Below are positions 21,523 to 28,392 of a stretch of 28,392 bases of DNA, piece after piece. The translations under genes and the position numbers were made by a program. The stretch is from positions 1 through 28,392 of IMG/VR virus record IMGVR_UViG_3300008450_000343; one strand, given 5' to 3'. The stretch's first letter is position 1, and each line of letters begins with the position of its first letter. The notes below the pieces were generated by a model. That model worked only from the letters and a program-made list of their open reading frames with translations. It was not told the origin of the DNA and did no database searches. The stretch is from a virus.

Positions 21523-22797
21523 TTATAAACCGTATTTACTTTTATGCATTTTAAAATTAGCTTCTATTTCAAGTGGAGTAAGTGCCGTATTATGTACTGT
21601 AACTTGTGAGATTAAAGTACCTGCTGGTGCTGGATTACTTCCGTTGTTTGCGTTTCCAATCATAAGAGGTACGTTATTGTTCCAAGTATGTGTTCCTCCT
21701 GAATAGCTAGATGTTCTCAATCCTTGGGCATCCCACACGTAAATGTACCTAGTACTTCCTTCTTGTACAGCATTCAAGTATACCCATTTTCCATAATCTC
21801 TTCCTGCATCTTTAGCAATATACGGAGCATTTGCACTATTCCAAGCCAAAGCCATAAATCCATTTCCATTCCATCCGTATCCTAATGCCATTCCGTAAGT
21901 CGCTGATGAAGATTTTCCTACTATGCCACAACTTGCATCTGATGCAAAATTTACCCAGCAAGAAAGTGTTTTATCTCCTGCTATATCCAGAGCTGTTGAA
22001 TCAGTTACAGAAACGTAATCGTTACTTCCATCAAAATACATTGACCCTCTTGCTTTAATTGGAAGTCCAAAATTAACATGTGCTACTTGTGCAGCATTTG
22101 TTGTATAATTTTCATATACCCATCCAAAAGCATTTCCTGTTCCTAGACCTGGTCTTCCTATTAGTATCCACTCTGGTGCTGCTATATAGTCTGAGTCAAT
22201 ATACCCTGTAGGCATTCCTAAGTCATATAGAATTGTTCTTAGAGCTGCTGTATATTGATCAGCTCTATGTGATCCTGCTACAATAAATGTACAGTTCGGA
22301 AAAGTACTCTTCAGTGTATTATAATCTGAGATAAATAAACCTATTTCATATAAGTACCCTGTTTCTGCTCCTGAGTAGTTGTCGTAGCAATGTCCTGCTA
22401 ATCTTGCTCCTCTAAAGTATGTTGTACCTCCATTATCAATCCAGGAGTTTGTATCGTTATTATACACCCATAGGTGTAGTGCTCTTGAAGCATCATACAG
22501 TTTTCCTCCAGACCTTACATCATATCCTGGTGTTATTCCTTGTCTACCTGCTCCATCTCCTCCATAAGAGCCTTCAGGATAGTCGATAGCAAAAGCTGTA
22601 AAAAAATCTCTTCCGGTCAACTTCATACCATTCATAAATTGGTAGATCGTTCCATCTAGTATGTTTTTTATACCTTGATTGGCTGTAGTAAAACCTCCAC
22701 ACCCTAGAGGAGTTATTCCCAAAGCAGTATCATTAGTATCTGTTAAAAATACTAAACTCTGTTTTGCTGATATTTTTGGTCCTGATGATGTTGGCAT
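21523..22797 (-). CDS. adhesin with an ILEI/FAM3-like middle domain and C-terminal LamG domain
   Basis: A 424-residue protein. The C-terminal part (248-424) is a LamG domain (GSMYFDGSNDYVSVTDSTAL, TLSCWVNF, KWVYLNAVQEGSTRYIYV and a final NFKMHKSKYGL). The middle part (about 105-230) reads RALHLWVYNN, EIGLFISDYNTLKSTFPNCT, FIVAGSHRAD, TILYDLGMP, then APEWILIGRPGLG. That order (self-directed strand, stepwise time/length phrase, V-A-x-x-D, L-x-x-L-G, W-I-L-I-G) resembles ILEI/FAM3-type domains known from vertebrate cytokine-like proteins and some phage fibres. This is a weak match by eye. The first 100 residues are Gly-rich and unassigned. It is probably a receptor-binding or virion decoration protein. 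Confidence 0.7.
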   Translation of the reverse strand: MPTSSGPKISAKQSLVFLTDTNDTALGITPLGCGGFTTANQGIKNILDGTIYQFMNGMKLTGRDFFTAFAIDYPEGSYGGDGAGRQGITPGYDVRSGGKLYDASRALHLWVYNNDTNSWIDNGGTTYFRGARLAGHCYDNYSGAETGYLYEIGLFISDYNTLKSTFPNCTFIVAGSHRADQYTAALRTILYDLGMPTGYIDSDYIAAPEWILIGRPGLGTGNAFGWVYENYTTNAAQVAHVNFGLPIKARGSMYFDGSNDYVSVTDSTALDIAGDKTLSCWVNFASDASCGIVGKSSSATYGMALGYGWNGNGFMALAWNSANAPYIAKDAGRDYGKWVYLNAVQEGSTRYIYVWDAQGLRTSSYSGGTHTWNNNVPLMIGNANNGSNPAPAGTLISQVTVHNTALTPLEIEANFKMHKSKYGL

Positions 22798-22798
22798 G

Positions 22799-23512
22799 TT
22801 ATAGTCCGTATCTTGTTTTGTTTACATTGTAATTGTCCTTAACCTGCTGTGCTGTTAATGCTCGGTTATATACTCTAAATTGAGAAAAAGATCCTTTATA
22901 AGGAGCACCGCCTGCGTAGTACGTTCCTAAGGCATATCCATTAGAACCTCTTCCCATACCGCCATTGTGAAAATTATAATTCGTAGTACCATCAACATAT
23001 GTTCCGTTTACGTATGTTCTAAGGTACCCTGTGTTACTATCAGTCACAGTGTTTCCAAATACCCATGTGAAAATATTCCACGTATTGTTGACCCAGTATC
23101 CCATTCCTCCAGGATAGTCTCCGCTAGGGCTGCCTGGAAAGTAATGAGATCCCATACAGCCGTAATGGCAGTAGAACATTGGTCCGTAGTTACCATTGGT
23201 TCCCATAGAAATAACTCCATAAGATGATCCTTGATCTAATCCGTTGTGAAAAAACATTAACTCTAATGTAAAGTCAGAATGACTTCCTGGTAGTGTTGTG
23301 TTTCCTATCCAGTCGTTAGATCCGTCTAATGTTAGTGCTTTAACTCCGTTAATAGTTGTAAAAGAAACCCCGTTATATAAATCTCCGTTATAACCACCTC
23401 CGCTCAAGTCGTACCAAGTCGTTCCAGATCCTGGATAGGAGTTTATATCTGCTGCGTCTAAATTAAGTATTAATCCATCCTTAATTACTTTTGGTCCATA
23501 AATTTCAGCCAT
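22799..23512 (-). CDS. single-domain LamG adhesin
   Basis: A 237-residue protein that is nearly all one LamG/concanavalin A-like domain: LILNLDAADINSYPGSGTTW (a common phage start for this fold), WYDLSGGGYNGDLYNGVSF, LTLDGSNDWIG, FTLELMFFHNG, NTWNIFTWVFG, LRTYVNGTYVDG and SQFRVYNRALTAQQVKDNY. It ends in NVNKTRYGL. The start codon shares one base with the fibre stop (TAATG), so it is translationally coupled to the 989-residue fibre. It probably binds a host glycan or decorates the fibre. It is shorter than the two neighbouring LamG proteins because it lacks an N-terminal extra domain. Confidence 0.82.
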   Translation of the reverse strand: MAEIYGPKVIKDGLILNLDAADINSYPGSGTTWYDLSGGGYNGDLYNGVSFTTINGVKALTLDGSNDWIGNTTLPGSHSDFTLELMFFHNGLDQGSSYGVISMGTNGNYGPMFYCHYGCMGSHYFPGSPSGDYPGGMGYWVNNTWNIFTWVFGNTVTDSNTGYLRTYVNGTYVDGTTNYNFHNGGMGRGSNGYALGTYYAGGAPYKGSFSQFRVYNRALTAQQVKDNYNVNKTRYGL

Positions 23513-26481
23513 TACTTATCGAATTCTGTTATCAATTTTCCAATATCCTTTCTTTCAGCAAATACTGTATAGAAGCAGTTTATCTCATTTTCTGATCCTA
23601 CTGTAATAGCAGTGTCTGATACTGTTTCTACCCATAGGTTTTGATGTTTACCTATTGGTGTTAGATTTACAGTAGTTGTATCTTTATATACAAGAGCATG
23701 CCAATAATCTGGAAGTGTAATTATATTACTATTTACTAATCTTCCTCTTACGTATACTGAATGTTCTGGTCCTTCTAATACTCCGTATTGAAGTTTTTTA
23801 CCTTCTTTGGTTGGGTGATCAATGATGAACGATTTTACAGTTGCAAGTAATGTACCTGTCACAGTTAAAGTACTTCCGTCAAATGTTAGATTAGATTCAC
23901 CATTTACTGTTGAACCTCCTGTTGCTGTAAGAACGTAGTTATTAGTATTATTTACTACACTCAAAGTAGCTCCTGTTGCTCCAACTGGTCCAGTTGCTCC
24001 TGTAACCCCGATTGGTCCAGTTGCACCACTTACTCCAATCACACCCGTTGCACCTGTTACCCCAACTGGTCCGGTTGAACCTGTTAGTCCGGTAGCTCCG
24101 CTTACACCTACTACACCAGTTGCTCCAGTTAAACCTGTTGCCCCAGATACTCCGACTACCCCAGTAGCGCCTGTTACTCCTACCGGACCTGTTGCTCCGC
24201 TAACACCAATTACTCCAGTTGCTCCTGTAAGTCCTGTAGCACCGCTTACTCCCACTACTCCAGTAGCACCTGTTACTCCAACTGGTCCTGTTGCACCTGT
24301 TAAACCTGTTGCTCCGGATACTCCGATGACACCTGTAGCTCCTGTTAATCCCGTTGCTCCGCTTACTCCAACTACACCTGTTGCTCCAGTTACCCCTATT
24401 GGTCCTGTTGCACCTGTTAAACCTGTTGCTCCGGATACTCCGACTACTCCTGTAGCACCGCTCACACCTGTTGGTCCTACTACACCTGTTGCCCCTGTTA
24501 CTCCTACTGGTCCGGTTGCACCGGTTACACCAATTGGTCCAGTAGCCCCAGATACTCCAATGACTCCGGTAGCTCCGGTAGCCCCTGTTTGCCCTTTATC
24601 CCCTGTTGTTACAAATGATATAATAATATCTTCGTTATTTGTAAAAGGTGAAGTTGCTGAAGATGCTTGGTTTGTTACTGTAAGTGTCCACCAGCCTGTA
24701 TTATTTGTTAGAGCTGATATTTGAAATAATAAGAATTGAGTAGCATCTGTTCTATTTGCTATTCTTACGTATCCTTTAATTAATGATGTTACACTATTTA
24801 TTGTGGTTAAAAATGATGAAATATCTGTACCTTGGTCATTTAGTGAGTCGACGTACATTGCTGTTGCAGCATTTTCTGTAGCACTATTTAATCTTACTTT
24901 TCCTTGTCCCGGGTCTGATGCTGTAAGTGTTGTATCGTATGTATAATCAAAAGTAGCTCCACCAAAAGATCCATCAGCACCAGTTGCTCCAACTGGACCT
25001 GTAGCACCTGTTACCCCTGTTGGCCCTATCAGACCTGTTGCACCAGATACCCCTATTACTCCTGTTGCTCCGCTTACACCTATTACACCTGTTGCTCCAC
25101 TTACTCCAGTTGGCCCTGTAAGTCCTGTAGCTCCTTGCGGTCCTGTAGCTCCTGTTAATCCTGTTGCACCTGTTATACCAGTTGCTCCTTGAATACCTGT
25201 CGAACCTGTAAGTCCTGTTGCTCCTGTCAAACCTGTTGCTCCACTCACACCTACTACCCCTGTAGCACCGGTTAATCCTGTAGCACCTGTTAAACCAGTC
25301 GCTCCTGTAAGACCGGTTGCACCACTTACTCCTATTACTCCTGTAGCACCAGATACTCCAGTTGGTCCGGTTAATCCCGTAGCTCCACTTACTCCGACTA
25401 CTCCCGTAGCTCCGCTTACTCCTGTTGGTCCTGTAAGGCCTGTTGCTCCTTGAGGTCCTGTTGCTCCGGTAGGACCTGTTGCACCTGTTGGTCCACCTGC
25501 TAATAAGTCAGTTCCTACACCTGGTGCTGCTGCTGTAAGATCTATGAAAGCTCCTCTTGCTGCTCCTCCCTGTTCAAAGAATCTTAATCTATTTTGCCAT
25601 ACGTCGACAGTAATTCCACTACCTGTAAGTGATGTATTAGTTGCTGCTTTTCCTAAAAGAATTTCTCCTCCTTCGTCTCCTGCTTGATACAGTACACTTA
25701 GTTTTTGACCGTCAAATTGAAGTAGTGATTCGCCATTTATTGTTCCATTTCCATTAGCAGTTAATACATAATTATCTGTATTATTTGTAATGGCTGGTGT
25801 TATGTTTGAAGCTGTTAGAGCATTTGATGAGCTTATTACATTCTGAATTGAAGATGTTGCTATTGGAATTGCTACACCGTTTGAATTACCGACCCAAGTA
25901 TATCCTTGTTGAATGTTTGGTACTTCATTGTAGTATCCTGGTCCATTAATAACTCCTGAACCATTAGAGGCATGTGATTTCTCTACATTACCTAACTTTT
26001 GTATTAATACTGAAGAGCCTGTAGGTCTTATATTTGTATACCCTCCTCCTACTGCTACATATATTGAATCTCCTGCTGCAAAAGCAGAAGTATTTACATT
26101 TCCTATATATCCGTTTATTAATCCTACTCCTTCTGCACCTGCTGTTAAAGTCTCTCCTGCTATTACTCCGGCTGGCATTCTTAAGGGATTACTAGCATCC
26201 GCTGGCCATACTCCTGCTAAATTTCCTGATGTTCCTGAACCTGTTATGTAACAAGGTGTACCTTTTTGAATAGTAACTCCAGAAACGTTTTTGATAATAA
26301 TTGCTGTATTTTCTACAGGTGAGAATGATAAATTTCCTGCACCATCAGTTATAAGAACTTGACCTGGTGTACCGTCTGTGGTAGGGTATATTAATCCACT
26401 TGCAGTAAGTGATGTAGAAACATTAAGAGAGTTTAAAGCAGCATTTGAGCCGCTAATTATGACTTTTTTCCAACTTGGCAT
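23512..26481 (-). CDS. large collagen-like tail fibre with two Gly-X-Y shafts
   Basis: A 989-residue fibre. N-terminus [20 protein letters not shown], which resembles the start of the 410-residue protein. Residues 60-200 contain [20 protein letters not shown] and [20 protein letters not shown], a beta domain common in phage fibres. Residues 330-503 and 627-839 are collagen-like Gly-X-Y shafts ([21 protein letters not shown]). A 508-625 beta domain sits between them. The C-terminal 884-989 domain, with [58 protein letters not shown] and [12 protein letters not shown], recurs at the end of fibres in many marine and freshwater T4-like phages and may be a tip or trimerisation domain. It begins the adhesin operon. 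Confidence 0.85.
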   Translation of the reverse strand: MPSWKKVIISGSNAALNSLNVSTSLTASGLIYPTTDGTPGQVLITDGAGNLSFSPVENTAIIIKNVSGVTIQKGTPCYITGSGTSGNLAGVWPADASNPLRMPAGVIAGETLTAGAEGVGLINGYIGNVNTSAFAAGDSIYVAVGGGYTNIRPTGSSVLIQKLGNVEKSHASNGSGVINGPGYYNEVPNIQQGYTWVGNSNGVAIPIATSSIQNVISSSNALTASNITPAITNNTDNYVLTANGNGTINGESLLQFDGQKLSVLYQAGDEGGEILLGKAATNTSLTGSGITVDVWQNRLRFFEQGGAARGAFIDLTAAAPGVGTDLLAGGPTGATGPTGATGPQGATGLTGPTGVSGATGVVGVSGATGLTGPTGVSGATGVIGVSGATGLTGATGLTGATGLTGATGVVGVSGATGLTGATGLTGSTGIQGATGITGATGLTGATGPQGATGLTGPTGVSGATGVIGVSGATGVIGVSGATGLIGPTGVTGATGPVGATGADGSFGGATFDYTYDTTLTASDPGQGKVRLNSATENAATAMYVDSLNDQGTDISSFLTTINSVTSLIKGYVRIANRTDATQFLLFQISALTNNTGWWTLTVTNQASSATSPFTNNEDIIISFVTTGDKGQTGATGATGVIGVSGATGPIGVTGATGPVGVTGATGVVGPTGVSGATGVVGVSGATGLTGATGPIGVTGATGVVGVSGATGLTGATGVIGVSGATGLTGATGPVGVTGATGVVGVSGATGLTGATGVIGVSGATGPVGVTGATGVVGVSGATGLTGATGVVGVSGATGLTGSTGPVGVTGATGVIGVSGATGPIGVTGATGPVGATGATLSVVNNTNNYVLTATGGSTVNGESNLTFDGSTLTVTGTLLATVKSFIIDHPTKEGKKLQYGVLEGPEHSVYVRGRLVNSNIITLPDYWHALVYKDTTTVNLTPIGKHQNLWVETVSDTAITVGSENEINCFYTVFAERKDIGKLITEFDK
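23965..24603. repeat. second collagen-like coding repeat of the 989-residue fibre
   Basis: These bases encode residues 627-839, built from [15 protein letters not shown] and GATGPVGVT units. The middle units are highly similar to each other, so length variation by recombination is likely. Confidence 0.85.
24973..25494. repeat. first collagen-like coding repeat of the 989-residue fibre
   Basis: These bases encode residues 330-503. The units are richer in GLTGATGLT and GPTGVS than the second shaft and include three PQGATGLT blocks, so the two shafts are not simple duplicates. Confidence 0.85.
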
Positions 26482-26499
26482 ATTAAGTAGTATTATGAT

Positions 26500-26536
26500 T
26501 GGTTACCGGTTTGCCGGCCCACTTCCCATTCGGGTC
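26500..26536 (-). promoter_or_regulatory. GC-rich structured leader before the large fibre gene
   Basis: In a very AT-rich spacer, the minus strand carries two adjacent hairpins: CCC-GAAT-GGG (26534-26525) and CCGG-CAAA-CCGG (26517-26506), the second extendable by GG/CC with a 3-base bulge. They lie between the TATTTATA motif and the fibre ATG, so they would be in the 5' untranslated RNA. There is no U-tract, so a terminator is unlikely. Confidence 0.5.
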
Positions 26537-26548
26537 TATAATATATAA

Positions 26549-26556
26549 TATAAATA
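26549..26556 (-). promoter_or_regulatory. putative late promoter (TATTTATA) before the large fibre gene
   Basis: The minus strand reads AGTATATTTATATTATATAT, 67 bases before the ATG at 26481, with the GC-rich leader in between. The longer distance than at the other sites fits a structured leader. Confidence 0.45.
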
Positions 26557-26558
26557 TA

Positions 26559-26783
26559 CTACGATTGTGCTTTAGCTGCTTTTTCTATTTTAGCAATTCC
26601 TGCTTGCTTTTTTTGCTCTTCTTCTAAAAGAAGCAATTTTATCTGATTAATTTCGTTATCTAATTTATTTTGAAGATTGGCAATAAATTGAGCAGAAGAT
26701 CCTTTGATCTCGATAACGTTTAATGCTTGTCTTAAAACTGCAATTTCATCTAGTGAAAGATTTTCTATTGTAAATAAATCCAT
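26559..26783 (-). CDS. small helical (coiled-coil) protein
   Basis: A 74-residue protein: MDLFTIENLSLDEIAVLRQA, then LNVIEIKG, a helix FIANLQNKLDNEINQIKLLL with Leu/Ile heptads, and a Lys/Ala-rich tail (EEEQKKQAGIAKIEKAAKA). A coiled coil is likely at about 33-70. No signal peptide. It lies between two fibre genes, after the terminator at 26832-26853. It could help fibre trimerisation or assembly, but its function is unknown. Confidence 0.65.
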   Translation of the reverse strand: MDLFTIENLSLDEIAVLRQALNVIEIKGSSAQFIANLQNKLDNEINQIKLLLLEEEQKKQAGIAKIEKAAKAQS

Positions 26784-26831
26784 ATATTTTTCTTTTTAAG
26801 TTATGAATTTTTTTTTAAAGATTCAACTAAC

Positions 26832-26853
26832 AAAAAAGAGCCCTAAGGCTCTT
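26832..26853 (-). terminator. rho-independent terminator after the 60-residue gene
   Basis: On the minus strand there is a 7-bp perfect stem (AAGAGCC with GGCTCTT) with loop TTAG, followed by TTTTG. It ends the unit containing the 410-residue fibre-like gene and the 60-residue gene. Confidence 0.75.
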
Positions 26854-26855
26854 GT

Positions 26856-27038
26856 TTATTTTTCTAGATTTTCTAATTCTTTTGAAATCTTAACCCATAT
26901 GTTATAGAACGTTTCAAATTCATGTCCTGTATAGGTTGCTGTTCTTAACTTTAAAAGTAAAAACTTTAATTCTTCTACTGTTAAACCTTCAACTTCTTCT
27001 TGTTTTTGTTGAGGTCTAATCTTATCAATTAATCCCAT
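26856..27038 (-). CDS. small protein of unknown function
   Basis: A 60-residue protein: MGLIDKIRPQQKQEEVEGLT, VEELKFLLLKLRTATYTGHE, then FETFYNIWVKISKELENLEK. It is predicted to be mostly helical, with Leu-rich residues 20-34 and an aromatic segment. Similar very small proteins sit among structural genes of related phages. It follows the 410-residue gene by 24 bases and is closed by a terminator, so the two form one unit. No function can be assigned. Confidence 0.65.
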   Translation of the reverse strand: MGLIDKIRPQQKQEEVEGLTVEELKFLLLKLRTATYTGHEFETFYNIWVKISKELENLEK

Positions 27039-27062
27039 ATAACTTTTTTAATTTAGTAACTA

Positions 27063-28295
27063 TTATGAATATATCCAAATATCTTCGTTTGCTGTTGAAA
27101 CGTATATATTTCCTTTCTTGTTATATCTTGCGTCTGGTCCTGTTGTATTAGGATCTGTACTTGCAAGGTTTATAGCTGCTGCCATGAATGCATCTGGTGT
27201 AAATGCTGATTGATTAGCTACAAAACTTCCTGTTACTGCCCATCTTTTTTGACCATCATCCCATCCAAATAATTCACCTACGTTTTGAGTATCTTGCTGT
27301 ATTACGATACCCCCGTCTCCGTATGCATTTGATCCTGAAGCTAATAGTACAAATCTATCTGCTACTTCTAAGTTTGTTGTTTGTTGGAAAGATGCTGTAC
27401 CGAATACTGTTAAATTGTTTGTTACTGTTAAATTGTTTCCAATAGTAACGTTATTTGGTAATCCAACTGTAACCTTTTGTGGTGATACTGTAGTTTCAAT
27501 TTCATTAGCAGTACCTTCAATATCAAGTTGCTGTGTTTGTAAAGCAATTGTAGTAGTCCCTCCTGTATCTCCTGTAACAGTTAATGTACTTGCTACTCCT
27601 GTCAATCCTGAACCGTCTCCTACAAATGATCCTGTGAAAGATCCTGTTAAGCTTGAATTAGCTCCTGATAGTTGAATAGAACTTACACCTGATACTACAG
27701 TACCGTTATCTGTTAAAGAAGAAGTTTGGAATTTACCATCACCAGTATCCCATTTCGTAATAGCGTTATCTGTTAAATCTACTGCTCCAGATACTGATAC
27801 TTCAATTGGAGTTGTATTATTATATACGAAATCCGATATACCTAATCCACCTGATATAGCGTTCTGTAAGGATGTACCTGTTGCTACAATTCCTGTTAAG
27901 TTTGATCCATCTCCTTGGAAAGATCCTGAGAATGATCCTGATGCTACTACACCTGTAAGTGTTAAACCTGTAACAGTTGTAGCTGTACCTCCTAAATTAA
28001 TACTAGTTCCTCCAACAGTAATTGAACTATTTAACAAACTAGCATTAGGAATAGCTGCTAAACCGAATGTTAAAGTATCACTTCCAGCATTAGCAGAAAT
28101 AGTTAAACCTTGTCCTGATGAAGAAGCAAAATTTAAAGACCCTGTTATGTTATTTGCTAATAGGTCTGTACCTGCAAAAGATGCTGTTGCAAATCCGTTA
28201 ACTTGTCCAAGAGTACCTGCTGTTAAATAGCCTGCATCATTGTTTAATTGAGAGACGTTGCTCCCGGATACTACAATCTTTTTCCAATTTGCCAT
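27063..28295 (-). CDS. fibre-like virion protein
   Basis: A 410-residue protein. It begins MANWKKIVVSGSNVSQLNND, related to the start of the 989-residue fibre. The body is beta-rich with short repeats such as GSFSGSFQGDGSNLTGIVAT and GSFTGSFVGDGSGLTGVAST (tail-fibre GDGSxLTG units). It then has NNVTIGNNLTVTNNLTVFGT, a triple-beta-like pattern, and a C-terminal domain with LASGSNAYGDGGIVIQQDTQ, LFGWDDGQKRWAVTGSF and GPDARYNKKGNIYVSTANED. It is probably a trimeric tail fibre or long-fibre segment. The first gene of its unit, with a 7/8 match to TATTTATA (AATAAATA on the plus strand at 28317-28324) 21 bases before the ATG. Confidence 0.75.
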   Translation of the reverse strand: MANWKKIVVSGSNVSQLNNDAGYLTAGTLGQVNGFATASFAGTDLLANNITGSLNFASSSGQGLTISANAGSDTLTFGLAAIPNASLLNSSITVGGTSINLGGTATTVTGLTLTGVVASGSFSGSFQGDGSNLTGIVATGTSLQNAISGGLGISDFVYNNTTPIEVSVSGAVDLTDNAITKWDTGDGKFQTSSLTDNGTVVSGVSSIQLSGANSSLTGSFTGSFVGDGSGLTGVASTLTVTGDTGGTTTIALQTQQLDIEGTANEIETTVSPQKVTVGLPNNVTIGNNLTVTNNLTVFGTASFQQTTNLEVADRFVLLASGSNAYGDGGIVIQQDTQNVGELFGWDDGQKRWAVTGSFVANQSAFTPDAFMAAAINLASTDPNTTGPDARYNKKGNIYVSTANEDIWIYS

Positions 28296-28328
28296 GTTTT
28301 ATTGTTTTATTTTATTAATAAATATTCA

Positions 28329-28392
28329 TTAGTTATTAAACCCTAAGTAAAAAGCGTCACTAGAGCTGTAAAAAATACCCCCTGTTACTGCT
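28329..28392 (-). CDS. C-terminal end of an unidentified structural protein (partial)
   Basis: Twenty codons before a TAA at 28331-28329 read AVTGGIFYSSSDAFYLGFNN. The G-G-I-F-Y-S-S-S pattern looks like the end of a beta-rich virion or fibre protein. It is too short to name. Its stop is 33 bases before the ATG at 28295. Confidence 0.5.
   Translation of the reverse strand, partial: AVTGGIFYSSSDAFYLGFNN

Noticed and set aside
17891-23512. Diversity-generating retroelement acting on the adhesins
   Set aside because: I saw no reverse transcriptase gene, no template/variable repeat pair and no C-type lectin target in the window.
24326-24724. Plus-strand Pro-Val-Ala-Pro repeat frame
   Set aside because: This is the same antisense artefact from the second collagen shaft.
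23965-25494. Direct repeats suggestive of a CRISPR array
   Set aside because: The repeats are in-frame codons for Gly-X-Y triplets with variable lengths and no unique spacers.
9208-26556. TATAAATA on the plus strand as plus-strand late promoters
   Set aside because: No plus-strand gene follows any of these sites; all supported genes are on the minus strand and the spacing to minus-strand start codons is consistent.
1-28392. tRNA genes, insertion sequences, integrase or attachment sites
   Set aside because: The few spacers are short and AT-rich, with no cloverleaf, terminal inverted repeats or transposase frame that I could recognise.

Overview
This window is the virion-structure region of a T4-like contractile-tailed phage, with the edge of a replication module at its left end. 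Every gene I can support is on the minus strand, so the window reads functionally from right (28392) to left (1). The sequence is very AT-rich. Most start codons have A-rich leaders and no Shine-Dalgarno, a pattern typical of Bacteroidota and their phages. A Bacteroidota host is therefore my best guess, but it is inferred, not proven.

Layout in transcription order. (1) 28392-23512: the end of an unnamed structural gene, a 410-residue fibre-like protein, two tiny helical proteins, and a 989-residue fibre with two collagen-like Gly-X-Y shafts. (2) 23512-16250: a tightly packed adhesin operon. It holds three lectin-like (LamG/concanavalin A-fold) proteins, a small unknown, a second collagen-like fibre, a SAM-dependent methyltransferase resembling guanidinoacetate methyltransferase, a carbohydrate-binding-like surface protein and another small unknown. 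(3) 16192-9230: a coiled-coil protein, tail sheath (gp18-like), tail tube (gp19-like), a gp26-family tail-assembly chaperone whose C-terminal extension lies in another frame across a run of seven T, and the tape measure protein. (4) 9187-3434: the baseplate/hub cluster: a small Pro-rich protein, a baseplate or tube-initiator-like protein, a LysM (gp53-like) protein, a hub protein fused to a lambda gpR-type lytic transglycosylase, and an unknown. (5) 3376-1: the replication edge: a compact divergent family A DNA polymerase, two unknown proteins, and the truncated gp32-like single-stranded DNA binding protein.

The gene order tube, frameshifted chaperone, tape measure, hub is the usual assembly order for contractile tails. 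The fibre operon carries an unusually varied set of sugar-binding folds and probably determines host range.

Control signals are visible. Five hairpins with features of minus-strand terminators or 3' ends separate transcription units. The 8-mer TATTTATA, the reverse complement of the T4 late promoter TATAAATA, recurs 18-30 bases before the starts of sheath, tube, chaperone, tape measure and the small baseplate gene, and again in the longer leader of the large fibre. It is probably this phage's late promoter. gp32 instead has TATAAATA itself. No tRNA, CRISPR array, insertion sequence or integrase was seen, and no gene-free stretch exceeds about 150 bases.
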